From positions 930,001-994,000 of the forward strand of contig NZ_JAHCVJ010000001.1 in the NCBI RefSeq assembly GCF_018476885.1: 64,000 bases of DNA, written 5' to 3'. The notes under the pieces were generated by a model that ran no database searches, was not told the origin of the DNA, and saw nothing but the letters and a program-made list of their open reading frames with translations. This DNA comes from Geoanaerobacter pelophilus. Its GTDB lineage: Bacteria; Desulfobacterota; Desulfuromonadia; Geobacterales; DSM-12255. The translations under genes and the position numbers were made by a program. Shown here in pieces: positions 44,234 to 52,374 of this stretch; positions within the stretch are counted from its first letter, which is position 1; each line of letters starts with the position of its first letter.

Positions 44234-44613
44234 TTGAGCCCTGCCGATTTCAATCCTTTGACGATATTTTCTTTGTCCATAAAACCGGTGTGACGTTGTA
44301 TCTCTTTCCCTTGCGGGTTGATAAAGATTTGGGTGGGCAGCATCTGAACGCGGAATTTCTGGGCGGTTGTTTGGTCCGCACGTACGTCAATGAAGAGAAT
44401 ATTGGCACGGCCCTGGTACTCATTGGACAGAGATTCCAGGTAGGGTGCCATCTTCTTACATACGGGACAGGTGCGGAGGCCGAAATCGATCAATGTCGGC
44501 TTGCCGGACGACAGGGCCTGATTGACGGCTGTCGCGGTAGCTGCAGGGAGTTCGGCCCTGGCAGTACTTGTAAGCATCACGATTATGGCTAACACCTTAA
44601 AGGGCAGTCTCAT
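44230..44613 (-). CDS. periplasmic thioredoxin-like protein
   Basis: 127 residues from ATG 44613 (MRLPFKVLAIIVMLTSTA), which overlaps the upstream gene stop by one base; the longer frame is an artefact. A signal peptide is followed by a thioredoxin fold with RTCPVCKKMAPYL (CPVC active site) and the cis-Pro loop QMLPTQIFI. Probably takes electrons from CcdA. Located between a small thioredoxin and CcdA. Confidence 0.9.
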   Translation of the reverse strand: MRLPFKVLAIIVMLTSTARAELPAATATAVNQALSSGKPTLIDFGLRTCPVCKKMAPYLESLSNEYQGRANILFIDVRADQTTAQKFRVQMLPTQIFINPQGKEIQRHTGFMDKENIVKGLKSAGLK

Positions 44614-44837
44614 AGCATTCCCTTGATTTCGGCTACTGACAACATTTTGCCCGAACACTTGAGCTGACCGTCGATAACCAGCGCGGGTAGAGTGGTGACG
44701 CCATATTTTAACATTGCGGTTATTTCCACGACCTTCAGCACCTCGCCCTGTTTCCCACTTTCATCGAGTGCTTTCTTTGTATTCTCGTAAAGTGTGATGC
44801 AATCGGCACAACCGGTGCCTAATACTTGTATTTTCAT
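44610..44837 (-). CDS. small glutaredoxin/thioredoxin-like protein (TM0996/MTH895 type)
   Basis: 75 residues: MKIQVLGTGCADCITLYENT with the redox pair CADC, and the cis-Pro segment YGVTTLPALVIDGQL. Archaeal-type small redox protein, cytoplasmic. First of the three-gene redox operon; GGAGAT precedes the ATG. Confidence 0.88.
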   Translation of the reverse strand: MKIQVLGTGCADCITLYENTKKALDESGKQGEVLKVVEITAMLKYGVTTLPALVIDGQLKCSGKMLSVAEIKGML

Positions 44838-44892
44838 TGTAAAATCTCCTTATTGGTCACGTATCAATAGTCCACGATATGGTACTCGCAGT

Positions 44893-44931
44893 AAAAAGCT
44901 GCCTGACGGGGCGTTGTCCCTGCCAGGCAGC
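44893..44931 (-). terminator. terminator of the DUF6448 gene
   Basis: On the minus strand GCTGCCTG pairs with CAGGCAGC around a GC-rich loop, followed by TTTTT. Located 44 bp past the stop of the gene ending at 44975. Confidence 0.7.
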
Positions 44932-44974
44932 AATCCTGTGTTATGAGGTCAAATCTGATACACCTCTAATAACG

Positions 44975-45619
44975 TCAGTGTGTAGAGTGCGCTGACTCTT
45001 TTTTATGCGCGTTATGTTTTTCGACTTTGCCATGCTCGCCATGTGCGCCTTTAGCGGTTGCATCCTGATGAAGCCGCTCTACATAATGGGTGTACGCAAC
45101 ATAAGCTTCCACAAATTCCCGTCCCTGGGCAACACTTTCATCCTTATGCTTGTATGTAGTCGCTGCATGCTCGTAACGGGTCTTGATACCAGCGGATACA
45201 TCATCGGTGACCAGTTTCACCAGAGCGTCGGCTGAACCGCTCGTCAAGGCCTTGTCCGCTGCGGCAACGGCCGGTTCTACTGCGCCAGCCGGTTTCAGAC
45301 CGGTAAATGATGCACCTTCTCCGGCCCGATGGATTTTGACAAGGGTTGCGAAGAATTTGTGCTCTGTTTCTTCCTGGTTCTTTGATTTACTGGACAACAC
45401 TTTGTTAAAGGCAGCTCGGACAGCTTTTTCATCCTTTGGCTTCACCCATTTCAGAATTGGAGTGATATCCTTGCCTTCGATCGCCATTCTGGCATCCTGG
45501 ATAACCGGGCCGTCCAGGGTGTCACAATGGGCAGCAGCTTCGCGCGGGGTTGCAAGAAATAGCACCGTAAATACTGAAACTGCCAACATGCCTGTTTTAA
45601 ATATGTGTGTATATCTCAT
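44975..45619 (-). CDS. DUF6448-like secreted protein
   Basis: 214 residues. Signal peptide (KTGMLAVSVFTVLFLATPRE), then HCDTLDGPVIQDARMAIEGK, the DUF6448 beginning, and a His/Lys-rich tail (HGEHGKVEKHNAHKKE). All-helical, periplasmic. Function unknown. Preceded by GGAGAAT and ended by a strong terminator. Confidence 0.78.
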   Translation of the reverse strand: MRYTHIFKTGMLAVSVFTVLFLATPREAAAHCDTLDGPVIQDARMAIEGKDITPILKWVKPKDEKAVRAAFNKVLSSKSKNQEETEHKFFATLVKIHRAGEGASFTGLKPAGAVEPAVAAADKALTSGSADALVKLVTDDVSAGIKTRYEHAATTYKHKDESVAQGREFVEAYVAYTHYVERLHQDATAKGAHGEHGKVEKHNAHKKESAHSTH

Positions 45620-45735
45620 GAGTTATTCTCCTTTATGTGTATGGTTTGACGGTTGATTCACCAGTACTAAGCGAATTTGCACGTTATTGCCGGGACTGCC
45701 TTACAACGAAGGAAGATAATGCCGGCAGATATGAG

Positions 45736-46083
45736 TCAAACGTTATATTTCGGGGGGATTTCCAGCGGAGCGCCGTAGCCTGGCAGAAAGGCACCGTTGT
45801 ATGAGACCTTGTGAAGCGAAATGAGCGGAGAGTGTTTAACTACCGTACCGGAGACAGCGTCGCATGGTGCATCAAGTTCGTGGCAGTGGGGAATCTGATC
45901 GTGCCGGTCCCCGGATTCATGGTCGGCATCGGCGTCAGAATGGACACACGCGGTTTCCGTATGACCGGTTTCACTTGTACTCATATTAGTTGAGATGTAG
46001 AGCGAACCGGTAAGCGGTAGACAGATCTGAACCAGCAGTAATAATATTATTACTATCCTACTATGTCTGTTTGAGAACATCAT
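45736..46083 (-). CDS. small secreted His/Cys-rich protein
   Basis: 115 residues from ATG 46083 (MMFSNRHSRIVIILLLLV), selected because GGAAG lies 6 nt upstream and because the box at 46159 would leave no room for the longer frame. A single N-terminal signal/anchor, then a His/Asp-rich segment (ACVHSDADADHESGDRHDQI). Ends LEIPPKYNV, like the VPPQNHA end of the 56211 gene. Probably binds metal in the periplasm. Controlled by an FNR-type box. Confidence 0.6.
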   Translation of the reverse strand: MMFSNRHSRIVIILLLLVQICLPLTGSLYISTNMSTSETGHTETACVHSDADADHESGDRHDQIPHCHELDAPCDAVSGTVVKHSPLISLHKVSYNGAFLPGYGAPLEIPPKYNV

Positions 46084-46158
46084 AAGCATCTTCCGATGTA
46101 CTACGTCCTGAATTTGAAAACTCTTGCTCAACGATCTCATGGTATGTTCGCAATAAGT

Positions 46159-46172
46159 TTGATTCAGGTCAA
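46159..46172. promoter_or_regulatory. FNR/DNR-type box upstream of the small secreted protein gene
   Basis: TTGATTCAGGTCAA, about 80 bp from the chosen ATG. The -10-like hexamer is weak here. Confidence 0.6.
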
Positions 46173-46213
46173 TTTAAGAGTAATAAACAAAATAACTTGA
46201 TATATGTTGAAAT

Positions 46214-46370
46214 CTAGCCACATGTCCCTGCCAATTTAGTTTCGCAAACAGCCTTATGCACCTACAATTCCCTCTCTTTCTTCCACCTCGCAGATACGTC
46301 CCACATGATCAAGGCACAACCCCGCTTACGGCCAGTTTCATCGCTCACCGAAGATTCAAATGACGAAAAG
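46214..46370 (-). pseudogene. degenerate PAS-domain remnant
   Basis: No open frame, but minus-strand codons read GCALIMWDVSARWKKEREL, then a stop, then VCETKLAGT. They parallel the PAS protein end at 49226: GCASIMRDVTERWKKEKEL ... VCESKLAGS. So this is a decayed duplicate of the PAS gene's 3' part, 3 kb from the intact copy. It lies downstream of nrfA. Confidence 0.75.
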
Positions 46371-46385
46371 CCGAAATAGCTGTCT

Positions 46386-46418
46386 AAAACCGGAGAGCGG
46401 ATATGTGCCGCTCTCCGG
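46386..46418 (-). terminator. terminator of nrfA
   Basis: Perfect 11-bp stem CCGGAGAGCGG/CCGCTCTCCGG with a 7-nt loop, followed by TTTT on the minus strand, 9 bp past the nrfA stop. Confidence 0.85.
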
Positions 46419-46426
46419 AAATGGAG

Positions 46427-47878
46427 TTATTTAGCTTCGGGGGACTTTATCTCATGCTCGGGTCTGAACATGATTTTTTTTGCACCCCGGTTGTTGGTGT
46501 ACTTTGAGAGTTCAAGGTCGATCTTTTCCGGCACCTTTTCTCCAGCCTGCGCGAGCAGCTTGCGAAGCTGTGCCTCGGCAGATGCTGCATGTTTTAGGGC
46601 ATCGGTTAAAACACGCATGGTTTCTTTTGGGTTATGGAAACCGTTAGAGTTCTCTGCCCCGATGAATATGACACGATAGATGGCTTGTTCGTAATGCTCT
46701 TTTGCCTCAGCGTAGAGGGCCTTGTCGATCTTTTTACCTGTAGCCTCGACCTTGTTCGCCATCTCGAACAGCTTGGCGTCGGTTGCTGTTGCATAACCCG
46801 CCTTCAGGTACACAATCATGGTGTTATCCTGGATAGCAAAGATCTTATCGCGAAGTGCTTGCGGCTTCTCGTCATGGCAGGCTGCACAGGCGACCAGATC
46901 ATTTTTGAGCGGGCTCATGATCCTGTGATCGGAAATCTTCTGACCATCTCTTGTAACGGTCGGCATGTGGCAATCCGCGCAACTCACCCCGTTGACCCAG
47001 TGTGGGCTGTTGTTGGAAAAGAGTTCATACTCCGGGTGACGAATAAAGCCCAATTTGAAACCCGTCACGCTCTGAGTCCACTCTGCGTTTGCAGGTGAGC
47101 TCTTGATCTGGGTAATTATGTTTTCAATGCTAATATTGCCGGCTTTGCTGCCCTGCCAAGGAAAGACGACATCCGTCGAATGCATCTCTTTGTCCTTGCT
47201 GATTATGTAGCTGACATGACACTGGGCACAGACCAGGGTCCGCTTTTCCTGGGTAGTGAGCTTTGCTTCGTCCACGCCGATAACCTTGAGTGCCTTGCCC
47301 AGCGTGAAGCCACGGGAAATCTTGAGGGCCATGCCTCTGTTGTCGTGGCAGTCAATACAGGAGACACCGAGGGTCTGCTGGTCCTTCGGAAGTTTCGCAA
47401 GCACTTCCTTGTATGGAGTTGAGAAGTAGGCTTTCCCCATCTGTTGCTCAAGTGCCGGTGCGTAAGGCGTTTTACAGGTCAGACAAGAGCCCCCTGCTTT
47501 CACCCTGCCAGGATCAACTTCAAGCTGATCCTGAACCATGAAGTAGTGTCCACGCGGTTCCCGGTATTCAGAGCCAAAACCCCAGCCATTGTAAAGCAAC
47601 GCCAGAAACGGGTACTCGTCGAGTTTGTCCCGACGATCCTCGCCGACATCGTAGCCCTTCTTGTATTTGCTCTTCCCAGCCGGGGTCGGCTCGCCGGTCT
47701 GCTTCCATAGTTCATACTGAGTGGGATATACTTTACCCCACTCAGCTGGGTCAATCGTGCCGTCTTCGATTGCCACAGTCTTCAAGGGCTCTACCTTCTT
47801 TGGCGAGCATCCTGACCAAATTGCCGTAGCTGCCAGTATTGCCAGTACGGTGAATCGACTCACATACTTCGTCTGCAT
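46427..47878 (-). CDS. nrfA: ammonia-forming cytochrome c nitrite reductase NrfA
   Basis: Reduces nitrite (and NO, hydroxylamine) to ammonium in the periplasm. 483 residues. Signal sequence ends in IWSGCSPKK, a lipobox, so it may be membrane-anchored. Five haem sites: the special CxxCK, CLTCK (132-136), then CIDCH (174-178), CAQCH (217-221), CADCH (300-304) and CAACH (331-335). YEQAIYRVIFIGAENSNGFH is the conserved C-terminal helix region. No nrfH gene is adjacent; the NapH-like protein or another quinol route may supply electrons. Confidence 0.96.
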   Translation of the reverse strand: MQTKYVSRFTVLAILAATAIWSGCSPKKVEPLKTVAIEDGTIDPAEWGKVYPTQYELWKQTGEPTPAGKSKYKKGYDVGEDRRDKLDEYPFLALLYNGWGFGSEYREPRGHYFMVQDQLEVDPGRVKAGGSCLTCKTPYAPALEQQMGKAYFSTPYKEVLAKLPKDQQTLGVSCIDCHDNRGMALKISRGFTLGKALKVIGVDEAKLTTQEKRTLVCAQCHVSYIISKDKEMHSTDVVFPWQGSKAGNISIENIITQIKSSPANAEWTQSVTGFKLGFIRHPEYELFSNNSPHWVNGVSCADCHMPTVTRDGQKISDHRIMSPLKNDLVACAACHDEKPQALRDKIFAIQDNTMIVYLKAGYATATDAKLFEMANKVEATGKKIDKALYAEAKEHYEQAIYRVIFIGAENSNGFHNPKETMRVLTDALKHAASAEAQLRKLLAQAGEKVPEKIDLELSKYTNNRGAKKIMFRPEHEIKSPEAK

Positions 47879-47983
47879 GTCCTACCTCCTATGGTTGGAA
47901 TATTTACGCTACAACTGTAAATTTGAACTGTTGCTTCACGAGAAAATTTTATTCAAATGGAAGCTGAAGACATAGATTTGAGT

Positions 47984-48388
47984 CTATCTCTCGCCTTCCA
48001 GCTTGTTCACGATTCTGTCAGCCTCTTTGATGATTTTAAGTTCTACATAATCATGCCTTGAAGGAGAATGATGATTAGCAATGATTTCATACACTTTCAT
48101 TGTTTTACAATCCGGGAAGCCGATGCTAGCAAGCAGCTTTTCGGCAATCGGTGGACCATATTTCTCTTGAGTCTTGCCATTATTATATCCAAGGATCTCT
48201 TCAGATTGTTTTATGCCAATATCGTGTAAAAGGGCGGAGGCGATCAGAATCTCATAATCACAGCACTCGGCATTTTCCATAATTATCTCGGAATGTTTTA
48301 GTACTTCTAATGCATGCGAAATTCTTCGAAAATCATTTTCAAAGTAATTCACCAATAGTTTTACAGCTCTAGCTTTGAAATAATCCAT
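47984..48388 (-). CDS. HD-domain hydrolase-like protein
   Basis: 134 residues from ATG 48388, chosen over the longer frame, which overlaps the ric gene. HD motif pairs FRRISHALEVLKHSEI, LIASALLHDIGIKQS and EIIANHHSPSRHDYVELKII. Metal-dependent phosphohydrolase fold; substrate unknown. Lies 43 bp after ric and 106 bp before nrfA on the same strand. Confidence 0.82.
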   Translation of the reverse strand: MDYFKARAVKLLVNYFENDFRRISHALEVLKHSEIIMENAECCDYEILIASALLHDIGIKQSEEILGYNNGKTQEKYGPPIAEKLLASIGFPDCKTMKVYEIIANHHSPSRHDYVELKIIKEADRIVNKLEGER

Positions 48389-48431
48389 ATCTGTTCTGAC
48401 CCTCAAGAATGACCTAACTATCGTAAAGGTT

Positions 48432-49160
48432 CTAAAGTTGCGACGCTTTGGGGAAAAGGATGTTGTTCTCCAGATGGACGTGTTTGTGGAGATCATCCTC
48501 AAACTCTTTGAGCTTTTGATATGTGATCATGAATGTATTGCACGTGTCTTTTGGTATTGCATAATCCTTTGAAAGGTGTCGAATCATGTGAATAGCATCG
48601 CCGATCTCTTCGTGCTCGCGGCTGAGTTTCGCAAGTGATTCCTTAACCACATTGGAATCCTCCTTCGATGGTGCATTGCCAGCTTTTCTTTCAGCATCGG
48701 CCCGCTTTATCGCGGGGAAGAAAACTTCTTCCTCCTCCCGGAGATGTGCGGCCATATCTGTGGCTATCTTTCCGAAGATGGTGGCGATCTCGATCACCTC
48801 GGGATGATGAGCACCATGGACTTCTGCAATTTTTCGAGCGTATATGGCAATTTGTTCGTCGTTTTCTTTGAGATATGCATGATGGGTATTGACTATGTAA
48901 TCCACCAGGAAGGGGAGCTCCCATGAGGTGTAATTTTGGCTACGATCAATCTGTTCACTTTTGATTGCTTCGATCTCCCGCAATAACGTGTCGGGGTTGA
49001 TAGCCTTTTCCTGACATATTGATGATAGAGCAACCTTACCACCACAGCAAAAGTCAATCCCGTGAGACTCAAAGACCTTGGCAGTTCTATAATCGGCGGC
49101 AACTATCTCACCGATTGTTGTATTTAGTGTGTAATTCGTTTGAAGAGTTGATTCTTTCAT
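48432..49160 (-). CDS. ric: iron-sulfur cluster repair di-iron protein (Ric/YtfE/ScdA)
   Basis: 242 residues. N-terminal ScdA domain with the CC pair in ESHGIDFCCGGKVALS, then a hemerythrin-like part with di-iron ligands in YIVNTHHAYLKEND, HGAHHPEVIEIA, HLREEEEVFFPA and LSREHEEIGDAIH. Repairs iron-sulfur clusters after nitrosative or oxidative damage. Follows the PAS gene (65 bp) and precedes the HD gene, so likely one operon with nrfA. Confidence 0.95.
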   Translation of the reverse strand: MKESTLQTNYTLNTTIGEIVAADYRTAKVFESHGIDFCCGGKVALSSICQEKAINPDTLLREIEAIKSEQIDRSQNYTSWELPFLVDYIVNTHHAYLKENDEQIAIYARKIAEVHGAHHPEVIEIATIFGKIATDMAAHLREEEEVFFPAIKRADAERKAGNAPSKEDSNVVKESLAKLSREHEEIGDAIHMIRHLSKDYAIPKDTCNTFMITYQKLKEFEDDLHKHVHLENNILFPKASQL

Positions 49161-49225
49161 GTGTGTTCTCCTCTGAATCAGTGTTGGCCGGTATTAGTCT
49201 GCCATCTGACTCATTTTGTTGAATC

Positions 49226-49660
49226 CTAATCAGGTGATCCTGCCAGTTTTGATTCACAAACAGTCAATCGCTCTTTCAATTCCTTCTCCTTTTTCCATCG
49301 TTCGGTGACATCCCGCATGATCGATGCACAGCCCTGCAATTGGCCTGCTTCGTCGTGCAGCAGTACCATGCTGAATTCTAGCGAAACACGGGATCCGTCT
49401 TTACGAATTCCAGGTGATGACAGGAGACCTGTCTTATATTTCGTCTCTCCAGATGCCATTACCCGGTGATAGCCATCCCAGTGGCGGCCCCGCAGATTTT
49501 CAGGAATAATCAGATCAAGTGATTGACCAACAGCTTCAGCTGCCGTGTGTCCAAACATTTGCTCTGCTCCGCTGTTCCAATAGCTGATAATTCCTTCCCG
49601 GTCTGAAATGAGGATTGCATCCGGAGCATTATTAACTGCTTGAATCAATATCCTGTCCAT
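49226..49660 (-). CDS. PAS-domain sensor protein
   Basis: 144 residues from ATG 49660 with GGAGG ahead; the longer frame has no site. One PAS domain (NAPDAILISDREGIISYWNS, AEQMFGHTAAEAVGQSLDLI) and nothing else except a short C-terminal coiled coil. No kinase, cyclase or DNA-binding domain, so it may act by protein contact. A degenerate second copy lies at 46214. Its promoter carries an FNR-type box, and ric, the HD gene and nrfA follow. Confidence 0.88.
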   Translation of the reverse strand: MDRILIQAVNNAPDAILISDREGIISYWNSGAEQMFGHTAAEAVGQSLDLIIPENLRGRHWDGYHRVMASGETKYKTGLLSSPGIRKDGSRVSLEFSMVLLHDEAGQLQGCASIMRDVTERWKKEKELKERLTVCESKLAGSPD

Positions 49661-49730
49661 ATTTCCTCCAATTTGTGACTTGTCGTATGTCCCAATGATT
49701 AAATGATACACCGATGGCTATGTTTGTATT

Positions 49731-49744
49731 TTGACCCACATCAA
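49731..49744. promoter_or_regulatory. FNR/DNR-type box upstream of the PAS-ric-HD-nrfA group
   Basis: TTGACCCACATCAA, the exact reverse complement of the box at 40960. TATCAT stands about 30 bp downstream as -10, at class II spacing, and the start is about 70 bp away. Confidence 0.65.
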
Positions 49745-49772
49745 TAAAAGAACATAAACTAGTGTAGTACAC

Positions 49773-49812
49773 AAAAAAAGATGAGCGCCCCACGGGGACC
49801 CGCGAGGCGCTC
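49773..49812 (-). terminator. terminator of hcp
   Basis: GAGCGCC/GGCGCTC stem with inner CGGG/CCCG pairing, followed on the minus strand by a long T-run (TCTTTTTTT). It follows the hcp stop by 28 bp. Confidence 0.8.
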
Positions 49813-49840
49813 ATTATTCAACGGTGTTATTTGGAAAGTG

Positions 49841-51442
49841 TTATCCCAGCATGGCCTTCATGTCGGCATCAACCGTGGTGATCGGTCCGACGTTGAAGTT
49901 TTCAACCAGGAAGTTGAGGACGTTGGGGGTGATGAAGGCCGGCAGTGTCGGCCCGAGCTTGATGTTCTTGATGCCGAGGTGGAACAGGGTCAGCAGAATG
50001 ACAACCGCCTTCTGCTCGTACCAGGACAACACCATGGAGAGCGGCAGGTCGTTGACGCCGCACTCGAAGGCACCTGCCAGGGCTACGGCAATCTGGATAG
50101 CGGAGTAGGCGTCATTGCACTGGCCAACATCCAACAAGCGTGGGATTCCGCCGATATCGCCGAACTCCAGTTTGTTGAAGCGGTACTTACCGCAGGCCAG
50201 TGTCAGTATAACGGTGTCCTTGGGAGCCTTCTCGGCAAACTCGGTGTAGTAGTTGCGGCCGGACTTGGCGCCGTCGCAGCCGCCAACCAGGAAGAAGTGC
50301 TTGATGGCACCGGACTTGACCGCGGCAATTACTTTGTCAGCCACACCCAGGACGGCGTTATGGCCGAAACCGGTCAGGATCTCTTGGCCCGGATTTTCCG
50401 GCAGGGCCGGGCACTCCAGTGCTTTGTTGATGACAGGAGTAAAGTCCCAGCCGTCGATGTGCTTGACACCGGGCCATGCCACCAGGCCCCAGGTGTAGAG
50501 ACGGTCGGTGTAGGATTCGGCCGGTTTCTGGATGCAGTTGGTGTTAAAAATAATGGCACCGGGGAAATTGGCGAATTCCTTGGCCTGATCCTGCCATGCG
50601 CCGCCGTAGTTACCAACCAGATGGCTGTATTTTTTCAGGCCGGGATAGCCGTGAGCCGGCAGCATCTCGCCATGGGTATAGACATTGACCCCCTTGCCTT
50701 CAGTCTGTTTAAGGATCTCCTCCATCATCTTCAGGTCGTGGCCGGATACCAGAATTGCCTTGCCGGCCTTGGTGCCCAATTGTACCTGAGTCGGGACCGG
50801 GTGGCCATAGGCGTCGGTATGGGCGGTATTCAGGAGTCCCATGACGGTCAGGTTCTGCTTGCCGCACTCCATTGAAAGACCAACAAAATCCATTAGACCC
50901 AGGTTGGCGTCGGTGGTTGCTGCCAATGCTTTCTGGAAAAATGCCATGACTTCATCATCTGTCTTGCCCAGGATCATGGCGTGATCCATATAGGCTGCCA
51001 TGCCTTTGAGACCCAGCGTCAAAATTTCGATGACTGAACGAATGTCTTCGTTGACATGCAGGGTACTAAGGCCGTGGGCTTCGCCCTGCGCAACCATACC
51101 AGCCAGATCATCGGCCGGCTTCCAGTCAGCTACCGGACCAGTGATAGTTACACCGGCAGCGGTTTTGGCCTTCTCTTTCAACTCGTAGCAACGCTTGATC
51201 AGGTCGCCAATGCGGGCTGCTTCAAAGTCAACGTTAGTGACGGTGCTGAAGAGCCCCTCGATGGTGAAACGATCGATCTCGGCATTGCGGCCGAGCTTGA
51301 CAGCGTAGAGGGCCAGAGATTTGAGACCGTACAACAGGTGATCCTGCAGGGCCGCTACATCGGGTTTCTTACCGCAGACACCGGAAATGTTACAGCCGGT
51401 GCCGTTTGCTGCCTGCTCGCATTGATTACAGAACATACTCAT
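49841..51442 (-). CDS. hcp: hybrid cluster protein (hydroxylamine reductase)
   Basis: 533 residues, full length. The N-terminal cluster ligands are C5 and C8 (MFCNQCEQ), C17 and C23 (GCNISGVCGKK); the hybrid cluster part includes LNVHNEDIR-like and GCDGAKSGRNYYTEF regions. Reduces NO or hydroxylamine and protects against S-nitrosylation. Single-gene transcript with its own FNR-type promoter and terminator. AGGAG precedes the ATG. Confidence 0.96.
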   Translation of the reverse strand: MSMFCNQCEQAANGTGCNISGVCGKKPDVAALQDHLLYGLKSLALYAVKLGRNAEIDRFTIEGLFSTVTNVDFEAARIGDLIKRCYELKEKAKTAAGVTITGPVADWKPADDLAGMVAQGEAHGLSTLHVNEDIRSVIEILTLGLKGMAAYMDHAMILGKTDDEVMAFFQKALAATTDANLGLMDFVGLSMECGKQNLTVMGLLNTAHTDAYGHPVPTQVQLGTKAGKAILVSGHDLKMMEEILKQTEGKGVNVYTHGEMLPAHGYPGLKKYSHLVGNYGGAWQDQAKEFANFPGAIIFNTNCIQKPAESYTDRLYTWGLVAWPGVKHIDGWDFTPVINKALECPALPENPGQEILTGFGHNAVLGVADKVIAAVKSGAIKHFFLVGGCDGAKSGRNYYTEFAEKAPKDTVILTLACGKYRFNKLEFGDIGGIPRLLDVGQCNDAYSAIQIAVALAGAFECGVNDLPLSMVLSWYEQKAVVILLTLFHLGIKNIKLGPTLPAFITPNVLNFLVENFNVGPITTVDADMKAMLG

Positions 51443-51511
51443 CTTTTTTATTCTCCTTTGGTTTGTTGTTTAATTGATTTGACTGATAGATTTATAACTG
51501 TGTAACCTTAC

Positions 51512-51551
51512 ATTATACTTCGTTTAGTGACATTTGCTTGACCGTAGTCAA
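51512..51551 (-). promoter_or_regulatory. FNR/DNR-type promoter of hcp
   Basis: Box TTGACCGTAGTCAA at 51538-51551 and a consensus -10 TATAAT (51517-51512, minus). The centre-to-start distance of about 41 bp is the class II activation position. The clearest example of the four. Confidence 0.75.
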
Positions 51552-51793
51552 AAAACTGCTAAACAGATAGGCTTTCCTTTTCTAATCAGCAAATGATCTT
51601 TTTGCCGTGTAGGCTTGGAGAGAACTCGCTTGTCTGACGCATAGAAGTCGCCAACCTGGTTGTGGTGAAGCTCTTCAGCGACGAAGAGAATTCGAACCGA
51701 TATACTTTCGGGAGACACTTTGACGATAAGCTCGCCCTGCTGCCCAAGTGGATTCGCAGGCCGGTAAAGATAAATGATGATTTCTGACAGCAC
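51548..51793 (-). CDS. possible small protein, GTG start
   Basis: 81 residues beginning MLSEIIIYLYRPANPLGQQG with a beta-rich middle. No ribosome site is visible, and its 3' end overlaps the hcp regulatory box, so it may be a chance frame. It follows the XRE-type gene on the same strand. Confidence 0.25.
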   Translation of the reverse strand: MLSEIIIYLYRPANPLGQQGELIVKVSPESISVRILFVAEELHHNQVGDFYASDKRVLSKPTRQKDHLLIRKGKPICLAVF

Positions 51794-51819
51794 ATGCAGG
51801 TTATTATTTTGGCGATCAC

Positions 51820-52275
51820 TTACTGACTTTCCAGAAACCGCTCAATCCTCTGAAGGCTCTTATTGAACGGCTTCCTCGTCGCACTCAACCATTCGTACAG
51901 CTGATCAGGGTGAATTTTCATCTGATTTCCCAGTGCTACCACTGTAAGCCCTTGCACTCTCCTATACCATGCAAGCCGTCCAATAGTATCATCCGGACAG
52001 TCGAACGGAATATAACCTAGAAATTTGATAATACTTGGATTATATTGCAGTTCCGGTTCGGTGCCATGTTCCCAGTTCCAGATAGATGATTCGGTGACTC
52101 CGATGATCTCTGCGACTTCTCTCTGGAGGAGGCCAACATCCATGCGTTTCTTGCGGATGTGTTCACCGACTGTGATGGGGAATTCTGGATAACCGGGAAG
52201 CTGCTGTTTTTCGAGAGGAATTTGAATTGAGAACGAGTGCCGTTTTAAGTGGGTATAGTAGAGAAAGGTTAACAC
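51820..52275 (-). CDS. XRE-type helix-turn-helix regulator
   Basis: Up to 151 residues; AGGGG precedes the GTG start. The domain at about 38-75 (GEHIRKKRMDVGLLQREVAE, IIGVTESSIWNWEHG) is a cro/CI-like helix-turn-helix. A second weak HTH-like stretch follows (LTVVALGNQMKIHPDQLYEW). Proteins of this size and two-part layout are common near integrated elements. Starts 1 bp from repeat copy B. Confidence 0.8.
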   Translation of the reverse strand: MLTFLYYTHLKRHSFSIQIPLEKQQLPGYPEFPITVGEHIRKKRMDVGLLQREVAEIIGVTESSIWNWEHGTEPELQYNPSIIKFLGYIPFDCPDDTIGRLAWYRRVQGLTVVALGNQMKIHPDQLYEWLSATRKPFNKSLQRIERFLESQ

Positions 52276-52345
52276 ACCCCTGAATTTGCCGGGTAGTCCT
52301 TAAATAACAGGCTGTTACACTCCGACTGAGTGTGAAGCTTTCCAA
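52276..52345 (+). repeat. 70-bp direct repeat, copy B
   Basis: Pairs with copy A at 34055 (60 of 70 positions identical, same orientation). Lies directly upstream of the XRE gene and 30 bp before the next gene's 3' end. Confidence 0.75.
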
Positions 52346-52374
52346 CTTTCCTCAATGATCCAGTCAGTTCCCAT

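Larger units (their letters stand above)
34062..52281. mobile_element. second island, about 18 kb, between two direct 70-bp repeats
   Basis: Starts where comM breaks off and ends at the second copy of the repeat. The interior is AT-richer than the core and carries an efflux operon and nitrogen-oxide stress genes, with a XRE-type regulator next to the right repeat. No integrase or transposase was found in it. The extent is inferred from the repeats; the true right end may be beyond the window. Confidence 0.5.

Noticed and set aside
46084-46140. Upstream extension of the small secreted protein to ATG 46140
   Set aside because: It would place the start upstream of the likely transcription start set by the FNR-type box, and GGAAG favours 46083.
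49781-50875. 364-codon plus-strand frame over hcp
   Set aside because: Antisense to the full-length hybrid cluster protein gene.
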